Shown here one piece after another: positions 8,157 to 17,414 of a stretch of 64,000 nucleotides of DNA. The stretch spans positions 62,001 to 126,000 of the forward strand of contig JABLXX010000001.1 in the NCBI GenBank assembly GCA_013177825.1, in the 5' to 3' direction. Under the pieces are notes generated by a model. It did not search any database and was not told the DNA's origin. It worked only from the letters and a program-made list of their open reading frames with translations. Every line of letters begins with the position of its first letter. Within the stretch, counting starts at the first letter, position 1. Position numbers and translations under genes: made by a program. The DNA is from Syntrophaceae bacterium (GTDB lineage: Bacteria > Desulfobacterota > Syntrophia > Syntrophales > PHBD01).

Positions 8157-8383
8157 CCGTATCCGTCCGGACGGAAGGCAATGCCGGCAAAAAGGGGAAG
8201 AGCGGGACGGAATCCATGTTCCGTTTCCGGATCGTCGGTCTGCCGGATCGCGTGCGGTGAAGCATCATCCGCAACGCATAAAGGGCCGCGGAATGCCCTC
8301 CGATGCCCCTGGTCGCGTCTGGCTTACGGCCGTTTCAATCGGGCCGTCCGCTCAAGCTGTCCTCAATCATTGCCGCTTCGGAA

Positions 8384-8423
8384 AACAAGAAGGGGACAGA
8401 TTCAGATCTGTCCCCTTCTTGTT
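8384..8423. repeat. perfect inverted repeat containing GGGGACAGA
   Basis: AACAAGAAGGGGACAGA and its exact complement form 17-bp arms around TTCAGA. It lies in the 436-base gap between the bS22-like terminator and the end of lemA. Possible bidirectional terminator or REP-type element. Similar GGGGAC(A/G)GA...TTCTG words occur at 13128-13144 and 44016-44043. Confidence 0.65.
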
Positions 8424-8496
8424 TCGGATCTCAGGATTCGGGAGACTCGCGTGCGGATTTATGCAACGGTCCGCATCACGAGTATTCAACAACCCG

Positions 8497-9072
8497 TCAG
8501 AACTTCACCTGCGGCGCCGCTTTCGCTGCCTCCGGCACCTGAAAGAACGTGGCCGCGTTGAATCCGAACATCCCTGCCAGCAGGTTTGCCGGAAAACTCC
8601 GGATGGCCACGTTGTATACCCGAACGGCGTCGTTGTAACGTTTGCGCTCGACGGCGATGCGGTTTTCCGTTCCCGCGAGCTCATCCTGCAACTTCAGGAA
8701 GTTCTGGTTCGATTTCAGGTCCGGATACTTCTCCACGACGACCAGGAGGCGGCTCAAGGCGCCCGACAGCTCGTTGTTGGCGTTGATCTTGTCGGGGATC
8801 GATCCGGCACCGCCGACCCTGGCCCGTGCGTTGGTCACCTCCACCAGCACGCTCTTTTCCTGGGCGGCGAAGCCCTTCACCGTCTCCACCAGGTTCGGGA
8901 TGAGGTCGTATCGGCGCTGCAACTGGTTTTCCACCTGTGCCCAGGATGACTTGACCCCCTCATCGAGGGTTACGAACCGGTTGTAATTCCCCTTGAAGAA
9001 GCCATACAGCCCCATGGCCAGGATGACGAGCACCCCGATGACGACAAAAAACGCGATCTTTCCTTTCGACAT
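8497..9072 (-). CDS. lemA: LemA family protein
   Basis: A 191-residue protein with an N-terminal membrane anchor (residues about 6-26). The LemA helical-bundle core follows: NRFVTLDEGVKSSWAQVENQLQRR, then YDLIPNLVETVKGFA, then ERKRYNDAVRVYN and FPANLLAGMFGF. These are the signature segments of the family, whose biochemical role is unsettled. AAGGAGG precedes the ATG. It is last in a leftward run with the nucleotidyltransferase-like protein and the TPM-domain protein; LemA and TPM proteins are frequent neighbours. Confidence 0.95.
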   Translation of the reverse strand: MSKGKIAFFVVIGVLVILAMGLYGFFKGNYNRFVTLDEGVKSSWAQVENQLQRRYDLIPNLVETVKGFAAQEKSVLVEVTNARARVGGAGSIPDKINANNELSGALSRLLVVVEKYPDLKSNQNFLKLQDELAGTENRIAVERKRYNDAVRVYNVAIRSFPANLLAGMFGFNAATFFQVPEAAKAAPQVKF

Positions 9073-9092
9073 GACCAGCCTCCTTTATTGAT

Positions 9093-9824
9093 CTATTCCA
9101 TTTGATCTACAAAATCGCAAAGATTTCCGACTTCCCGCAAGTAAGACTTGAAGAGTGCAAGAGTCTCCGCACTCCTGGGGGTTCGGAGTCCTTCCCGGAT
9201 GTCCTGGCATTTTTCGAAAACGCTTCCATCCAATCCGGTGACGGCGGCCGTCTCCCGGATCAGTTGCCTCCGGTCCCTGGGCGCGGCTATTCCCTTGAGG
9301 TACAGCAGGGCCGTGAACAGGGAAAGAAAAGCTGTCATAGAGACGGCGATCAGCCTGCCGATGGGCTTGTCCTTGCCCTCCGTTTCCAGAAAGCCCGTCC
9401 TCAGGAGGAGCAGCTTTCCCTTCAGATCCCGTTCGAGCTGGAGGCGCAGGTTTGAGCGGTCGAAGGCCAGGCCCTTGAGAACATCTTCTCCGTAAACGGG
9501 AACGTAATGAAGCTGCATATTGAGAAACTCGACGGGGTAACTGTCGAGGGAGTGCAGGATCAGGGACCTGGTCATGAACAGGGGAATCGCCACCTTTCGC
9601 TTCCGCCAGCCGGATACAATCCTGAAGGCTCGGTCCAGATTGTTGACGCCGCTGTCGGTGAGAATCACCAGAAAGTTGAGATCCGACCGGCCGGCGACAT
9701 ATTCGCCGCGGGCGCCGCTCCCATAGAGGATGATCCCCTGCAGATCGTCGCCAAAGGCCTGTTTCATGTCGTCCCGGAAGGCCTCGAATATATCTTCCGG
9801 CCGCTGCGGAATTTTCCCCATCAT
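9093..9824 (-). CDS. nucleotidyltransferase-fold protein, active site altered
   Basis: A 243-residue protein with a Pol-beta/MNT-type nucleotidyltransferase motif at residues about 32-55: GSGARGEYVAGRSDLNFLV. In active members the GS motif is followed by DxD; here the second acidic residue is asparagine (DLN), so activity may be lost or changed. The C-terminal half is helical, with a hydrophobic stretch (AVSMTAFLSLFTALLYLKG). Two adjacent ATG codons are possible starts; the second, at 9821, is better spaced from GGGAGG. It lies between lemA and the TPM gene, so a link to envelope quality control is possible but unproven. Confidence 0.75.
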   Translation of the reverse strand: MMGKIPQRPEDIFEAFRDDMKQAFGDDLQGIILYGSGARGEYVAGRSDLNFLVILTDSGVNNLDRAFRIVSGWRKRKVAIPLFMTRSLILHSLDSYPVEFLNMQLHYVPVYGEDVLKGLAFDRSNLRLQLERDLKGKLLLLRTGFLETEGKDKPIGRLIAVSMTAFLSLFTALLYLKGIAAPRDRRQLIRETAAVTGLDGSVFEKCQDIREGLRTPRSAETLALFKSYLREVGNLCDFVDQME

Positions 9825-9860
9825 GGCACCTCCCTGCCGATCCTTATCCTCTGGCGCCGG

Positions 9861-10652
9861 CTAGAAGCCCCGGCTGGCTCCGCCCCCGCCGCTCGATCCC
9901 CCGCCGAATCCGCCGAATCCGCCGCCGCCGAATCCGCCAAATCCTCCACCGCCCCGGCCGCTGCCGCTCAGCAGGAGGAACAGGATCCATGGCAGGAGCG
10001 CCCGTCCCTGGGGGGTGAGCAGCAGTACGGCCACCACCGCGATGAGCAGGACCACCGTCAGGGGGGACATGCTCTTCCGGACGGAAGGCGAGGCCCGTCG
10101 GGAAGCTGTCTTCCCGGGGCTGCCGGTCAGTTGAATCCCGGCGTCCCTGGCGATTACCGTCGAGACGGCAAACATGCCGTTGTAAAGACCCATCCCGTAA
10201 TCACCCTGGCGAAGATGCGGGAGCATGTACTTGTCCATGATCTCGCCGGTCAGCCCGTCCGGGAGGATTCCCTCGACGCCGTAACCCGTCTCGATCCGGA
10301 GCTTTCGCTCCTTCACCGCCAGCAGGATCAGGACGCCCTTGCCCTGTCCCTTTTTCCCGATGCCCCAGGCCGAATAGAGCCCATTCGCGTAATCGTTCAG
10401 GTCTTCCTCGCCAAGGGCGGGCAGGACGGCCACGACCACGGAGGCTCCTGTCTTCTCAAGGACTTCCCGGGAGAGATTCTCCATCCGGTTTTTGTATTCG
10501 GTGGGAATGACGTTGGCGAAATCGTTGACGGCTCCGCTGTGTGCGGGAAAAGACGGTGCGGAATGGACTGCGGCAGGCAGCATCCAGAGAAGGAGCGCCA
10601 GGAGAAGGGGGAGGAATGTTCGGAATCGGCTGCCTGTTTTCGTCACGGTCAT
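9861..10652 (-). CDS. TPM-domain protein (YgcG-like), secreted and membrane-anchored
   Basis: A 263-residue protein with a signal peptide (residues about 10-32), then a TPM domain (VNDFANVIP, ENLSREVLEKTGASVVVAVLP, WGIGKKGQGKGVLILLA, IETGYGVEGILPD). A second hydrophobic segment lies near residues 202-218, and a C-terminal tail rich in GGFGG and GGGSSGGGG ends the protein. TPM proteins face the periplasm; some are linked to photosystem II repair or membrane protein turnover. First gene of the leftward unit with the nucleotidyltransferase-like protein and lemA. No good ribosome site was seen. Confidence 0.9.
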   Translation of the reverse strand: MTVTKTGSRFRTFLPLLLALLLWMLPAAVHSAPSFPAHSGAVNDFANVIPTEYKNRMENLSREVLEKTGASVVVAVLPALGEEDLNDYANGLYSAWGIGKKGQGKGVLILLAVKERKLRIETGYGVEGILPDGLTGEIMDKYMLPHLRQGDYGMGLYNGMFAVSTVIARDAGIQLTGSPGKTASRRASPSVRKSMSPLTVVLLIAVVAVLLLTPQGRALLPWILFLLLSGSGRGGGGFGGFGGGGFGGFGGGSSGGGGASRGF

Positions 10653-10799
10653 TATAAGGGCGAAATCCCTGTCCGGCCGCGATCCTTGGTCTGATTTGCG
10701 CTTCCGCCGGACTGCTCAAGATTGTGCATCATGATAAGGGATCGATGCGCGGATGGCAAACGGTTTGTTCCCCCCGGCAACGTTATGCTCCGGAATGAT

Positions 10800-10831
10800 A
10801 AAAGAAGCCCCCTCCTTGGGGAGGGGGCTTC
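10800..10831 (-). terminator. intrinsic terminator after groL
   Basis: GAAGCCCCCTCC and GGAGGGGGCTTC form a 12-bp stem with a 4-base loop, followed on the minus strand by TTTTAT. It lies 26 bases past the groL stop codon. Confidence 0.9.
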
Positions 10832-10856
10832 CTGCCGGTTTTCGTTCCGGAATGGA

Positions 10857-12527
10857 TCAGTAGTCCATGTCATCCATGCCCATGCCGCCCATGCCGCCCA
10901 TGCCGGGGGGCATGCCGCCGCCGGGCATCTGGGGCATGCCGGCCCCCTTCTTCGCGGGCGCCTCCGCCACCATGGCCTCGGTGGTCAGCATCAGGGCCGA
11001 TACGGAGGCGGCGTTCTGGAGAGCCAGGCGGGCGACCTTGGTGGGATCGATGATTCCTGCGCCGAACATGGCCACGTACTCGCCCGTGTCGGCGTTGAAG
11101 CCGTAGTCGCCCTTCTTTCCCTTGACCTTCTCCACCACGACGGAGCCTTCAAATCCGGCGTTCGCGGCAATCTGGCGGAGGGGTTCCTCGATGGCGCGCA
11201 TGATGATCTTCACGCCGTACATTTCGTCATCGGGCACCTTTGCCTTTTCCAGGGCGGGCAGGCAGCGCAGGAACGCCACCCCGCCGCCGGGAACGACTCC
11301 CTCCTCGACGGCTGCGCGCGTGGCGTTCAGGGCGTCCTCAACGCGGGCTTTCTTTTCCTTCATCTCGATCTCCGTCGCCGCTCCGACCTTGATGAGGGCC
11401 ACGCCGCCCACCAGTTTGGCAAGACGCTCCTGGAGCTTTTCGCGGTCGTAATCCGACGTGGTGACCTCCATCTGGCCCCGGATCATCTTCACGCGTTCCT
11501 GGATGGCCTTGCTGGTGCCGCCGCCGTCTACGAGAGTGGTGTTGTCCTTGTCGATCTCAATCTTCTTGCAGGTTCCCAGCTCTTTCAAGGTCACCGTTTC
11601 CAGCTTTACGCCGATATCGTCGGAAACCACCTGCCCGCCCGTGAGGATTGCGATATCCTCCAGCATGGCCTTGCGGCGGTCGCCGAATCCGGGGGCCTTG
11701 ACGGCGGCAACCTTGAGAGTGCCGCGGATCTTGTTGACCACGAGCGTCGCCAGCGCCTCTCCCTCCAGGTCCTCGGCCAGGATGAGGAGCGGCCGGCCTG
11801 TCCGGGCGACGGCCTCCAGGATCGGAATCATGTCCTTCATGGTGCTGATCTTCTTTTCATTGATCAGGATGTAAGGATCCTCCAGGACGATGTTCATTTT
11901 TTCCGGATCCGTTACGAAATAGGGGGAGATGTAGCCCCGGTCGAACTGCATGCCTTCCACCACGTCCAGGGTTGTTTCCATGCCCTTGGCATCCTCGACG
12001 GTGATGACCCCTTCCTTGCCGACCTTGTCCATGGCATCCGAGATGATCGAGCCGATGGTGATGTCGTTATTCGCGGAGATCATGCCGACCTGGGTGATTT
12101 CCTTCTTGTCCTTCACGGTCTTGGAGATTTTTTTCAACTCTTCCGTTACGATCTGGACGCCTTTGTCGATGCCCCTCTTCAGGGCCATGGGATTCATCCC
12201 GGCGGCCACGAGCTTGGAGCCTTCCCGGTAGATGGCCTGGGCAAGGATGGTCGCCGTCGTGGTGCCGTCGCCGGCGGTATCCGATGTGCGGGTGGAGACT
12301 TCCTTGACCATCTGGGCGCCCATGTTTTCGAACTTGTTGTCCAGTTCGATCTCCCGGGCGACGGTGACGCCGTCCTTCGTGACGGTCGGGGCGCCCCAGG
12401 TCTTGGAAATGAGGACATTGCGTCCCTTCGGTCCCAGGGTCACCTTCACTGCGTTGGCCAGGGTGTCGACGCCCTTCATGATCCGCTCCCGGGCCTTTAC
12501 GTTGTATTTGATCTCTTTTGCTGCCAT
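10857..12527 (-). CDS. groL: 60 kDa chaperonin GroEL
   Basis: A 556-residue GroEL, slightly longer than the usual 540-548. Clear landmarks are [16 protein letters not shown], the nucleotide-site segment [40 protein letters not shown] and [12 protein letters not shown]. The C-terminus is a methionine/glycine-rich tail ending in [15 protein letters not shown]. Together with GroES it encloses and refolds client proteins in the cytoplasm, using ATP. It follows groS after 21 bases and ends in a strong terminator. Confidence 0.99.
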   Translation of the reverse strand: MAAKEIKYNVKARERIMKGVDTLANAVKVTLGPKGRNVLISKTWGAPTVTKDGVTVAREIELDNKFENMGAQMVKEVSTRTSDTAGDGTTTATILAQAIYREGSKLVAAGMNPMALKRGIDKGVQIVTEELKKISKTVKDKKEITQVGMISANNDITIGSIISDAMDKVGKEGVITVEDAKGMETTLDVVEGMQFDRGYISPYFVTDPEKMNIVLEDPYILINEKKISTMKDMIPILEAVARTGRPLLILAEDLEGEALATLVVNKIRGTLKVAAVKAPGFGDRRKAMLEDIAILTGGQVVSDDIGVKLETVTLKELGTCKKIEIDKDNTTLVDGGGTSKAIQERVKMIRGQMEVTTSDYDREKLQERLAKLVGGVALIKVGAATEIEMKEKKARVEDALNATRAAVEEGVVPGGGVAFLRCLPALEKAKVPDDEMYGVKIIMRAIEEPLRQIAANAGFEGSVVVEKVKGKKGDYGFNADTGEYVAMFGAGIIDPTKVARLALQNAASVSALMLTTEAMVAEAPAKKGAGMPQMPGGGMPPGMGGMGGMGMDDMDY

Positions 12528-12548
12528 GTCCGTTCTTTCCTCCCGTCC

Positions 12549-12836
12549 TTATTCGATGATCCCGAGGATGTCTTCCTCGCCCATGATGAGGTACTCCTCC
12601 CCGTCGATCTTGACTTCGGTTCCTCCGTAGCGGCCGAACAGGATCCGATTCCCTTTCTTTACCTCCGGGACAATCCGTTTGCCCGATTTGTCAAGGCGCC
12701 CCGGACCGACGGCCACCACCTTGCCCTCCTGGGGTTTCTCCTTGGCCGTATCGGGAATGATGATTCCACCCGCCGTTTTCGCGTCACTCTCCACGCGCTG
12801 TACCAGGACTCGATCATGCAACGGTCTGACCTTCAT
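12549..12836 (-). CDS. groS: 10 kDa co-chaperonin GroES
   Basis: A 95-residue co-chaperonin. It begins [16 protein letters not shown] and contains the mobile-loop segment [16 protein letters not shown], which contacts GroEL, and the terminal [31 protein letters not shown] lies just upstream of the ATG at 12836. A longer open frame upstream has no GroES similarity and is rejected. First gene of groS-groL. No CIRCE (TTAGCACTC-N9-GAGTGCTAA) was found upstream, so HrcA control of the usual type is not apparent. Confidence 0.98.
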   Translation of the reverse strand: MKVRPLHDRVLVQRVESDAKTAGGIIIPDTAKEKPQEGKVVAVGPGRLDKSGKRIVPEVKKGNRILFGRYGGTEVKIDGEEYLIMGEEDILGIIE

Positions 12837-12873
12837 ATTCGGACACCTCCTGTTATTTTGTAATTTTCGCTTT

Positions 12874-12903
12874 GCAGGCAGGCATTCCGAAGGGCCTGCC
12901 TGC
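12874..12903 (-). promoter_or_regulatory. hairpin in the groS 5' leader
   Basis: GCAGGCAGGC and GCCTGCCTGC form a perfect 10-bp stem with a 10-base loop, 37 bases upstream of the groS start codon and inside the predicted 5' leader. There is no U-run. It might stabilise the message or tune its translation; a role is not shown. Confidence 0.5.
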
Positions 12904-13002
12904 GCATTGAATTCGGGTTGTTCCGGCTCTCCCGGCGTCCTGCCGTCCCCGGCGGGATCCGATCCATGGGCCGAAAAGGATGCGTTGGAATTTAACCGGT
13001 GT

Positions 13003-13030
13003 AATTTAGTCATTCGACGGTCGTTGTCAA
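13003..13030 (-). promoter_or_regulatory. sigma-70-like promoter for groS-groL
   Basis: On the minus strand TTGACA (13025-13030) and TAAATT (13003-13008) are separated by 16 bases. This would start transcription near 12996 and give a leader of about 160 bases before groS. The CTTGACA could also serve a heat-shock sigma factor, but no matching -10 (CCCCAT-type) was seen. Confidence 0.6.
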
Positions 13031-13144
13031 GAGCTGAGAAATGGTTGGATGGACATTCGGCGGTCCTGGCTGCTTGACACAGTGCAGGATAGGCGATAGT
13101 CTCCTTCGAATTTGATGGCAAAGGAGACGGGGGACAGATTCTGC

Positions 13145-14101
13145 ATGAAAGCGTCCACCCGGACCATGATCCGGAAGCATGGCTGGCGAATCGATCGCGC
13201 CCTGCACCACTACCTGTATTTTACAAGGTATCACCCATACGTCCGCCTGAGCCTGGCGATGACCAGGCTGGCGACCGCCGCCCCGAGGTGGTTCCGGCCG
13301 TCGGCGATGCTGTTTCAGGCCGCTTTCGGCCGCTATCATGCAAAAGTCCTGTCTTCCTCGGAAGCGGTCAAGATTCTCACCCTCCGGGAGGACATCAGAC
13401 TTGCGGGTCCGGGAAACCGGCAGATCATTCCCTATGCCCATGCCACGGGGATTCTCTTCCGGGAGCCAGATTTCATCGCTGTCATGGACTGCCCCTGCCG
13501 GGCGGCAAGGGGGGGCGGGAAAGATTGCGCACCCGTCAACTGCTGCATCGCCGTCGGCAGGGACGTCGCCGGCTTCTGGCTCGACCACTGCGGAAGGTAC
13601 AACCCGCGGCGGATCACGCAGGAAGAGGCTCTGGCCCTGATCCGCGATTTCCGGAAGAGGGGGCATGTCACCCAGGCGTTCTTCAAGGTTGCTACCGGGG
13701 GCACGACGGGCGTGATCTGCAGCTGCTGTCCCGACTGCTGTGTGAGCCTGGAGGCGTCCCGAAGGGTCCGGAAGTTCGGGGGCTCCCTTTCCCAGAGCGC
13801 CTGCTCCGGCTATTCGGTTCGTGAAAACCGGGATCTCTGCCGGAGCTGCGGGGCCTGTGCAGGCATTTGCCCGTTCGGGGCGATGAACCTGCAGCACGGC
13901 GTCCGTTCATATGATCGGGCGGCCTGCATGGGCTGTGAACTTTGCGTCGAGCATTGCCCGGAAGGAGCTCTTTCGCTCTACCGGGATCCGGAAAAGCCCC
14001 TGCCTCTGGACATGGACTGGGTCCGCGAGCGGATGAAGACGGAAGGATCGGTGCCGGATATGGATATGGGAATGCACAACGTCGGGGAGATCGATTCGTG
14101 A
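13145..14101 (+). CDS. 4Fe-4S ferredoxin-domain protein, partner of GMC-type oxidoreductase
   Basis: A 318-residue protein from the ATG at 13145, preferred because a GGGGGA lies 10 bases upstream; an earlier ATG at 13115 has none. The N-terminal 200 residues are cysteine-containing ([26 protein letters not shown]). The C-terminal third carries two classical 4Fe-4S motifs, [15 protein letters not shown] and [15 protein letters not shown]. It probably passes electrons in the cytoplasm to or from the flavoprotein whose GTG start overlaps its TGA stop (GTGA). The overlap suggests a stable complex. The physiological substrate is unknown. Confidence 0.88.
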   Translation: MKASTRTMIRKHGWRIDRALHHYLYFTRYHPYVRLSLAMTRLATAAPRWFRPSAMLFQAAFGRYHAKVLSSSEAVKILTLREDIRLAGPGNRQIIPYAHATGILFREPDFIAVMDCPCRAARGGGKDCAPVNCCIAVGRDVAGFWLDHCGRYNPRRITQEEALALIRDFRKRGHVTQAFFKVATGGTTGVICSCCPDCCVSLEASRRVRKFGGSLSQSACSGYSVRENRDLCRSCGACAGICPFGAMNLQHGVRSYDRAACMGCELCVEHCPEGALSLYRDPEKPLPLDMDWVRERMKTEGSVPDMDMGMHNVGEIDS

Positions 14102-15435
14102 AACCGGCATCCGGACAGCGTGAGGAGTACGACGTCATCGTCGTCGGTTCAGGCGTATCCGGGGCCGCCGTCGCCCGGAGCGTGGCGGCGCAGGGCGGCC
14201 GGGTGCTCCTGCTGGAGCGGGGGGGACGGGTGAACCGGATGGGGAACACCCTGACGGTCATGCGGGTTCTTGAAAGGTGCGGCCTGACCCGCAGCAGGGA
14301 GATGAACCTTGTCACGTTCGCCGATTCCCTGGGCGGCGCCTCCAATCTTTCCGCCGGATGTGCCATGCCTCCGCCGTTGTCGGTCTTGTCCGGGTTTGGA
14401 ATCGACCTGTCCATCGAAGCCGGGGAGGTCCGCAGGGAACTGGGCATCGCCGAGCTTCCGGACCGTTTGATCGGCGAGGCGAATTTCCGCCTCATGGACG
14501 CCGCGGCATCCACCGGTCTTCCCTGGCGGAAGATGGAAAAATTCATCGATCCCGAAACGTGCGTCGAGGGCTGCAGCGACTGCATGCTGGGCTGCCGCCG
14601 AGGCGCCAAGTGGACAGCCCGGGCCTGGGTGGATGATGCGGTCCGTTCCGGGGCGGACCTGAAGATGGGCACTCGTGTGGACAGGGTTATCTGCGAAGGC
14701 GGCTCGGCCGCCGGCGTAGAGGGAAAGCGGCATGGGCGAGCCGTCCGGTACCGGGGGAAAGCGGTGGTCCTCTCGGCGGGCATGTCCGATGTCCACCTGC
14801 TCCGGCGGGCGGGCATCCGGGAAGCGGGCAAGGGATTCTGCTGCGACTGGCTCCAGTTCGTCGGCGGCGTCGTCCCGGGGATGAGCACGTACAGCGCCCA
14901 CCCCATGGCCGTGGGAACCACCGACCTCCACGAGTCCGAGGGCATCATCATCCTGCCGGTTTTCCCCAACTGGTCGCAGTTTGCCGTGCTCATCGCCTCG
15001 AAGGGATTCCAGCACTTCACGAAGCTCCGGGAGTTCAGGAATTACACGGGGATCATGGTGAAGGTGCAGGACGAGACGGAGGGTGAGATCTATCCGGGCG
15101 GATCCTTCTCCAAGCCTATCACCCTGCTTGACCGCAAGCGCCTCGACAAGGGGGTGGACCTGATCCGGAAGGTTTTGAGGAAAGCCGGGGCCCGGGAAGA
15201 CAGCATCCTGGCCTTGAACCCCATCGGCGCCCACCCCTCGGCCTCCTGCCGTATCGGCGAAGTGGTGGATGCCAGCCTTGAGACCAGAATCCAGAATCTG
15301 TACTGCTGCGATGCCGGCGTTCTGCCCCGGGCCATGGGAGCACCGCTCATCTGGACCCTGGCCGCTCTGGGAAAGCGCCTGGGAACCCATCTCGGCCGCC
15401 GCCTGTCTCTGGCTGCCGGATCCCGCGCCGCCTGA
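14098..15435 (+). CDS. FAD-dependent GMC-family oxidoreductase
   Basis: A 445-residue flavoprotein starting at GTG 14098, within the stop of the ferredoxin-like gene. The dinucleotide-binding fold is at residues about 11-35 (YDVIVVGSGVSGAAVA, then LLLERGG). The middle carries CVEGCSDCMLGCRRGAK, the GMC-family segment that follows the FAD domain and here is rich in cysteine. The C-terminal catalytic domain ends with GAHPSASCRIGEVVD and the FAD-contact NLYCCDAGVLPRAMG. GMC enzymes oxidise alcohols or related groups; with a ferredoxin partner and no obvious oxidase context, an anaerobic electron acceptor is likely (inference). Confidence 0.88.
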   Translation: MKPASGQREEYDVIVVGSGVSGAAVARSVAAQGGRVLLLERGGRVNRMGNTLTVMRVLERCGLTRSREMNLVTFADSLGGASNLSAGCAMPPPLSVLSGFGIDLSIEAGEVRRELGIAELPDRLIGEANFRLMDAAASTGLPWRKMEKFIDPETCVEGCSDCMLGCRRGAKWTARAWVDDAVRSGADLKMGTRVDRVICEGGSAAGVEGKRHGRAVRYRGKAVVLSAGMSDVHLLRRAGIREAGKGFCCDWLQFVGGVVPGMSTYSAHPMAVGTTDLHESEGIIILPVFPNWSQFAVLIASKGFQHFTKLREFRNYTGIMVKVQDETEGEIYPGGSFSKPITLLDRKRLDKGVDLIRKVLRKAGAREDSILALNPIGAHPSASCRIGEVVDASLETRIQNLYCCDAGVLPRAMGAPLIWTLAALGKRLGTHLGRRLSLAAGSRAA

Positions 15436-15520
15436 CGCACGGACGAAGAATCGGGCCTGCCTGCATCGCCGGATGCGGATTCGCCCCGGGACCCGATTCC
15501 CACGCCCGCACTGAAGGCTG

Positions 15521-16324
15521 TTACAGCCAGCGTTTCCGCCGCCTGTAGGATTTCACGTCCCGATAGGAGCGCACCATCCCCTCGGCCCCCATGCCCAGGT
15601 AGAATTCCTTCACGTCCGGATTCTCCACCAGTTCTCCCGCCGGACCCTCCATGACGATCTTTCCGTTTTCCATGACGTAGCCGTAATGGGCGATGGACAG
15701 GGCCATCCGGGCGTTCTGCTCCACCAGCAGGATCGTGGTGCCCTGCTCCTCATTGATGCGGCGGATGATGGTGAAAATCTCCTTTACGACCAGGGGGGCG
15801 AGGCCCAGAGAGGGCTCGTCCAGGAGGAGTAGCGACGGGTGGGCCATCAGGGCCCGGCCGATGACGATCATCTGCAGCTCACCGCCGCTGCAGTAGCCGG
15901 CCAGGTTCTTCCGCCGCTTCAGCAGGGCCGGGAAGTAGGCGTAGACCATGTCCAGGTCCTTCCTGTACGGACCGGGCGGCCGGGTGGCCGTACCCACCCG
16001 GAGGTTCTCTTCCACCGTCAGATACTTGAACGGTTGCCGTCCCTCCAGGACCTGGATGATTCCCTTGCGAGTGATTGTCTCCGGCGATTCGTTCTGGACG
16101 GGTTGTCCGCCGTAGAGAATCGTACCATCGGTGACCCTGCCGTTTTCCGGCTTGAGGAGGCCCGAGACGGCCTTGAGGGTGGAGGTCTTGCCGGCCCCGT
16201 TGCTTCCCAGGAGGGAGACGATCCGCCCCTTCTCCACCGCCAGGGAGACACCCTTGAGGACCTGGATCACGTCCGAATAGACCACCGAGATATTGTTGAG
16301 TTGCAGAAGAACCTCATTGTCCAT
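15521..16324 (-). CDS. livF: LIV-type ABC transporter ATP-binding protein LivF
   Basis: A 267-residue ATPase of the LivF family. It has LLQLNNISVVYSDVIQVLKGVSL at the start, Walker A GSNGAGKTS, the LivF-type signature YCSGGELQMIVIGRAL, Walker B LLLLDEPSLGLAP and the switch LLVEQN. The C-terminal tail ending in YRRRKRWL is typical of this group. It is the last gene of the livK-G-ligase-H-M-F operon, 12 bases after livM, and pairs with LivG to drive import. Confidence 0.94.
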   Translation of the reverse strand: MDNEVLLQLNNISVVYSDVIQVLKGVSLAVEKGRIVSLLGSNGAGKTSTLKAVSGLLKPENGRVTDGTILYGGQPVQNESPETITRKGIIQVLEGRQPFKYLTVEENLRVGTATRPPGPYRKDLDMVYAYFPALLKRRKNLAGYCSGGELQMIVIGRALMAHPSLLLLDEPSLGLAPLVVKEIFTIIRRINEEQGTTILLVEQNARMALSIAHYGYVMENGKIVMEGPAGELVENPDVKEFYLGMGAEGMVRSYRDVKSYRRRKRWL

Positions 16325-16336
16325 GGTCTTTACTCC

Positions 16337-17413
16337 TCAGTACGAGAACGGCCAGAGACGGAAGCTCGACCGGACGATCCTCCAGACCTCCGCCAGTCCC
16401 CGGGGCTCCAGGAGGATGAAGAGGACGATAGCCAGGCCGAAGGTGAACTCCCGCAGGGGGGCGATGTTCAGGCCGTATTCCGACAGGAGGCCCATGTTCA
16501 TGACCACCTCCGTGACGAACCGGAGGATCTCGTTCAATCCCGTGATGAAGACCGCCCCGAAGACGGCACCGGCCATGTTGCCCATACCGCCGATGATCAC
16601 CATGGCGATGTATTCCACCGAGAGACCCATGTTGAAGGGTTCCGCCGTGATGCTGACCAGGTAGTAGGCCCACAGGGCCCCGGCCACGCCTGCGTAGAAG
16701 GAACTGATCCCGAAGGCCAGGAGCTTGTAGGGGAACACGGGGATGCCCATCCCTTCGGCGGCCCGGTCATTGTCGCGGATCGCCACGAGCGCCCGGCCGT
16801 AACGGGTCCGCATCAGGTTCACGGCCATCCAGATCATCCCGGCCAGGACCAGGTAGATGGCGTAGAAGAACGACCGGTCACTGCCGATGGACCATCCCAG
16901 GATCTCCGCCCGGGGGACGGTGATGCCCATGGTTCCCTGGGTGACGGATTCCCAGTGGACGAGGACGTATTCGATGATGAACTGGCCCGCCAGCGTGGCG
17001 ATGGTCAGGTACAGACCCTTCAACCGTCCCGAGGGGATCCCGAAGACCATGCCGACCGCCGCCGCGACCAGGCCCGCCGCCGGGACCGCCGCCAGGAAGG
17101 GGACGTTCCACCGCGTGGCGAGGACGGCCGCCGCGTAGGCTCCTACGCCGACAAAGGCTCCGTGTCCCAGGGAGATCTGTCCCGTGTAGCCGACGAGAAT
17201 ATTCAGGCCCACGGCCGCGACGGCGGCGATGCCCGTCATGTTGAGAATGTGGATGAAGTAGGGCGAGGACGCGAAAGGGACGGCCCCGAAGAGCAGAACC
17301 AGCCCGAGAACGGCCCAGAGGCGACCGAAGTCGGTCTCGAACACCGTCAGTTCCTGGTCGTACCGTTCCCGGTAGTTCCCGCAGGGATGGAAGGTCCATT
17401 TTCTCGTTTCCAT
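16337..17413 (-). CDS. livM: LIV-type ABC transporter permease LivM
   Basis: A 358-residue inner-membrane permease with about nine to ten hydrophobic segments. The LivM hallmarks are GLNILVGYTGQISLGHGAFVGVGAYAAA, then RYGRALVAIRDNDRAAEGMGI and IIGGMGNMAGAVFGAV. It forms the channel with LivH. The ATG at 17413 lies 1 base after the livH stop, so translation is coupled. Confidence 0.94.
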   Translation of the reverse strand: METRKWTFHPCGNYRERYDQELTVFETDFGRLWAVLGLVLLFGAVPFASSPYFIHILNMTGIAAVAAVGLNILVGYTGQISLGHGAFVGVGAYAAAVLATRWNVPFLAAVPAAGLVAAAVGMVFGIPSGRLKGLYLTIATLAGQFIIEYVLVHWESVTQGTMGITVPRAEILGWSIGSDRSFFYAIYLVLAGMIWMAVNLMRTRYGRALVAIRDNDRAAEGMGIPVFPYKLLAFGISSFYAGVAGALWAYYLVSITAEPFNMGLSVEYIAMVIIGGMGNMAGAVFGAVFITGLNEILRFVTEVVMNMGLLSEYGLNIAPLREFTFGLAIVLFILLEPRGLAEVWRIVRSSFRLWPFSY

Positions 17414-17414
17414 G

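Noticed and set aside
9880-9965. Repeat array near the end of the TPM gene
   Set aside because: It is the codon-level repeat of the Gly-rich GGFGG tail of the TPM protein, not a separate element.
10722-12863. 713-codon open frame on the plus strand opposite groL/groS
   Set aside because: It is the antisense shadow of the highly conserved groL; long open frames opposite GC-rich genes are expected and its His/Asp/Gly-rich product has no known domain.
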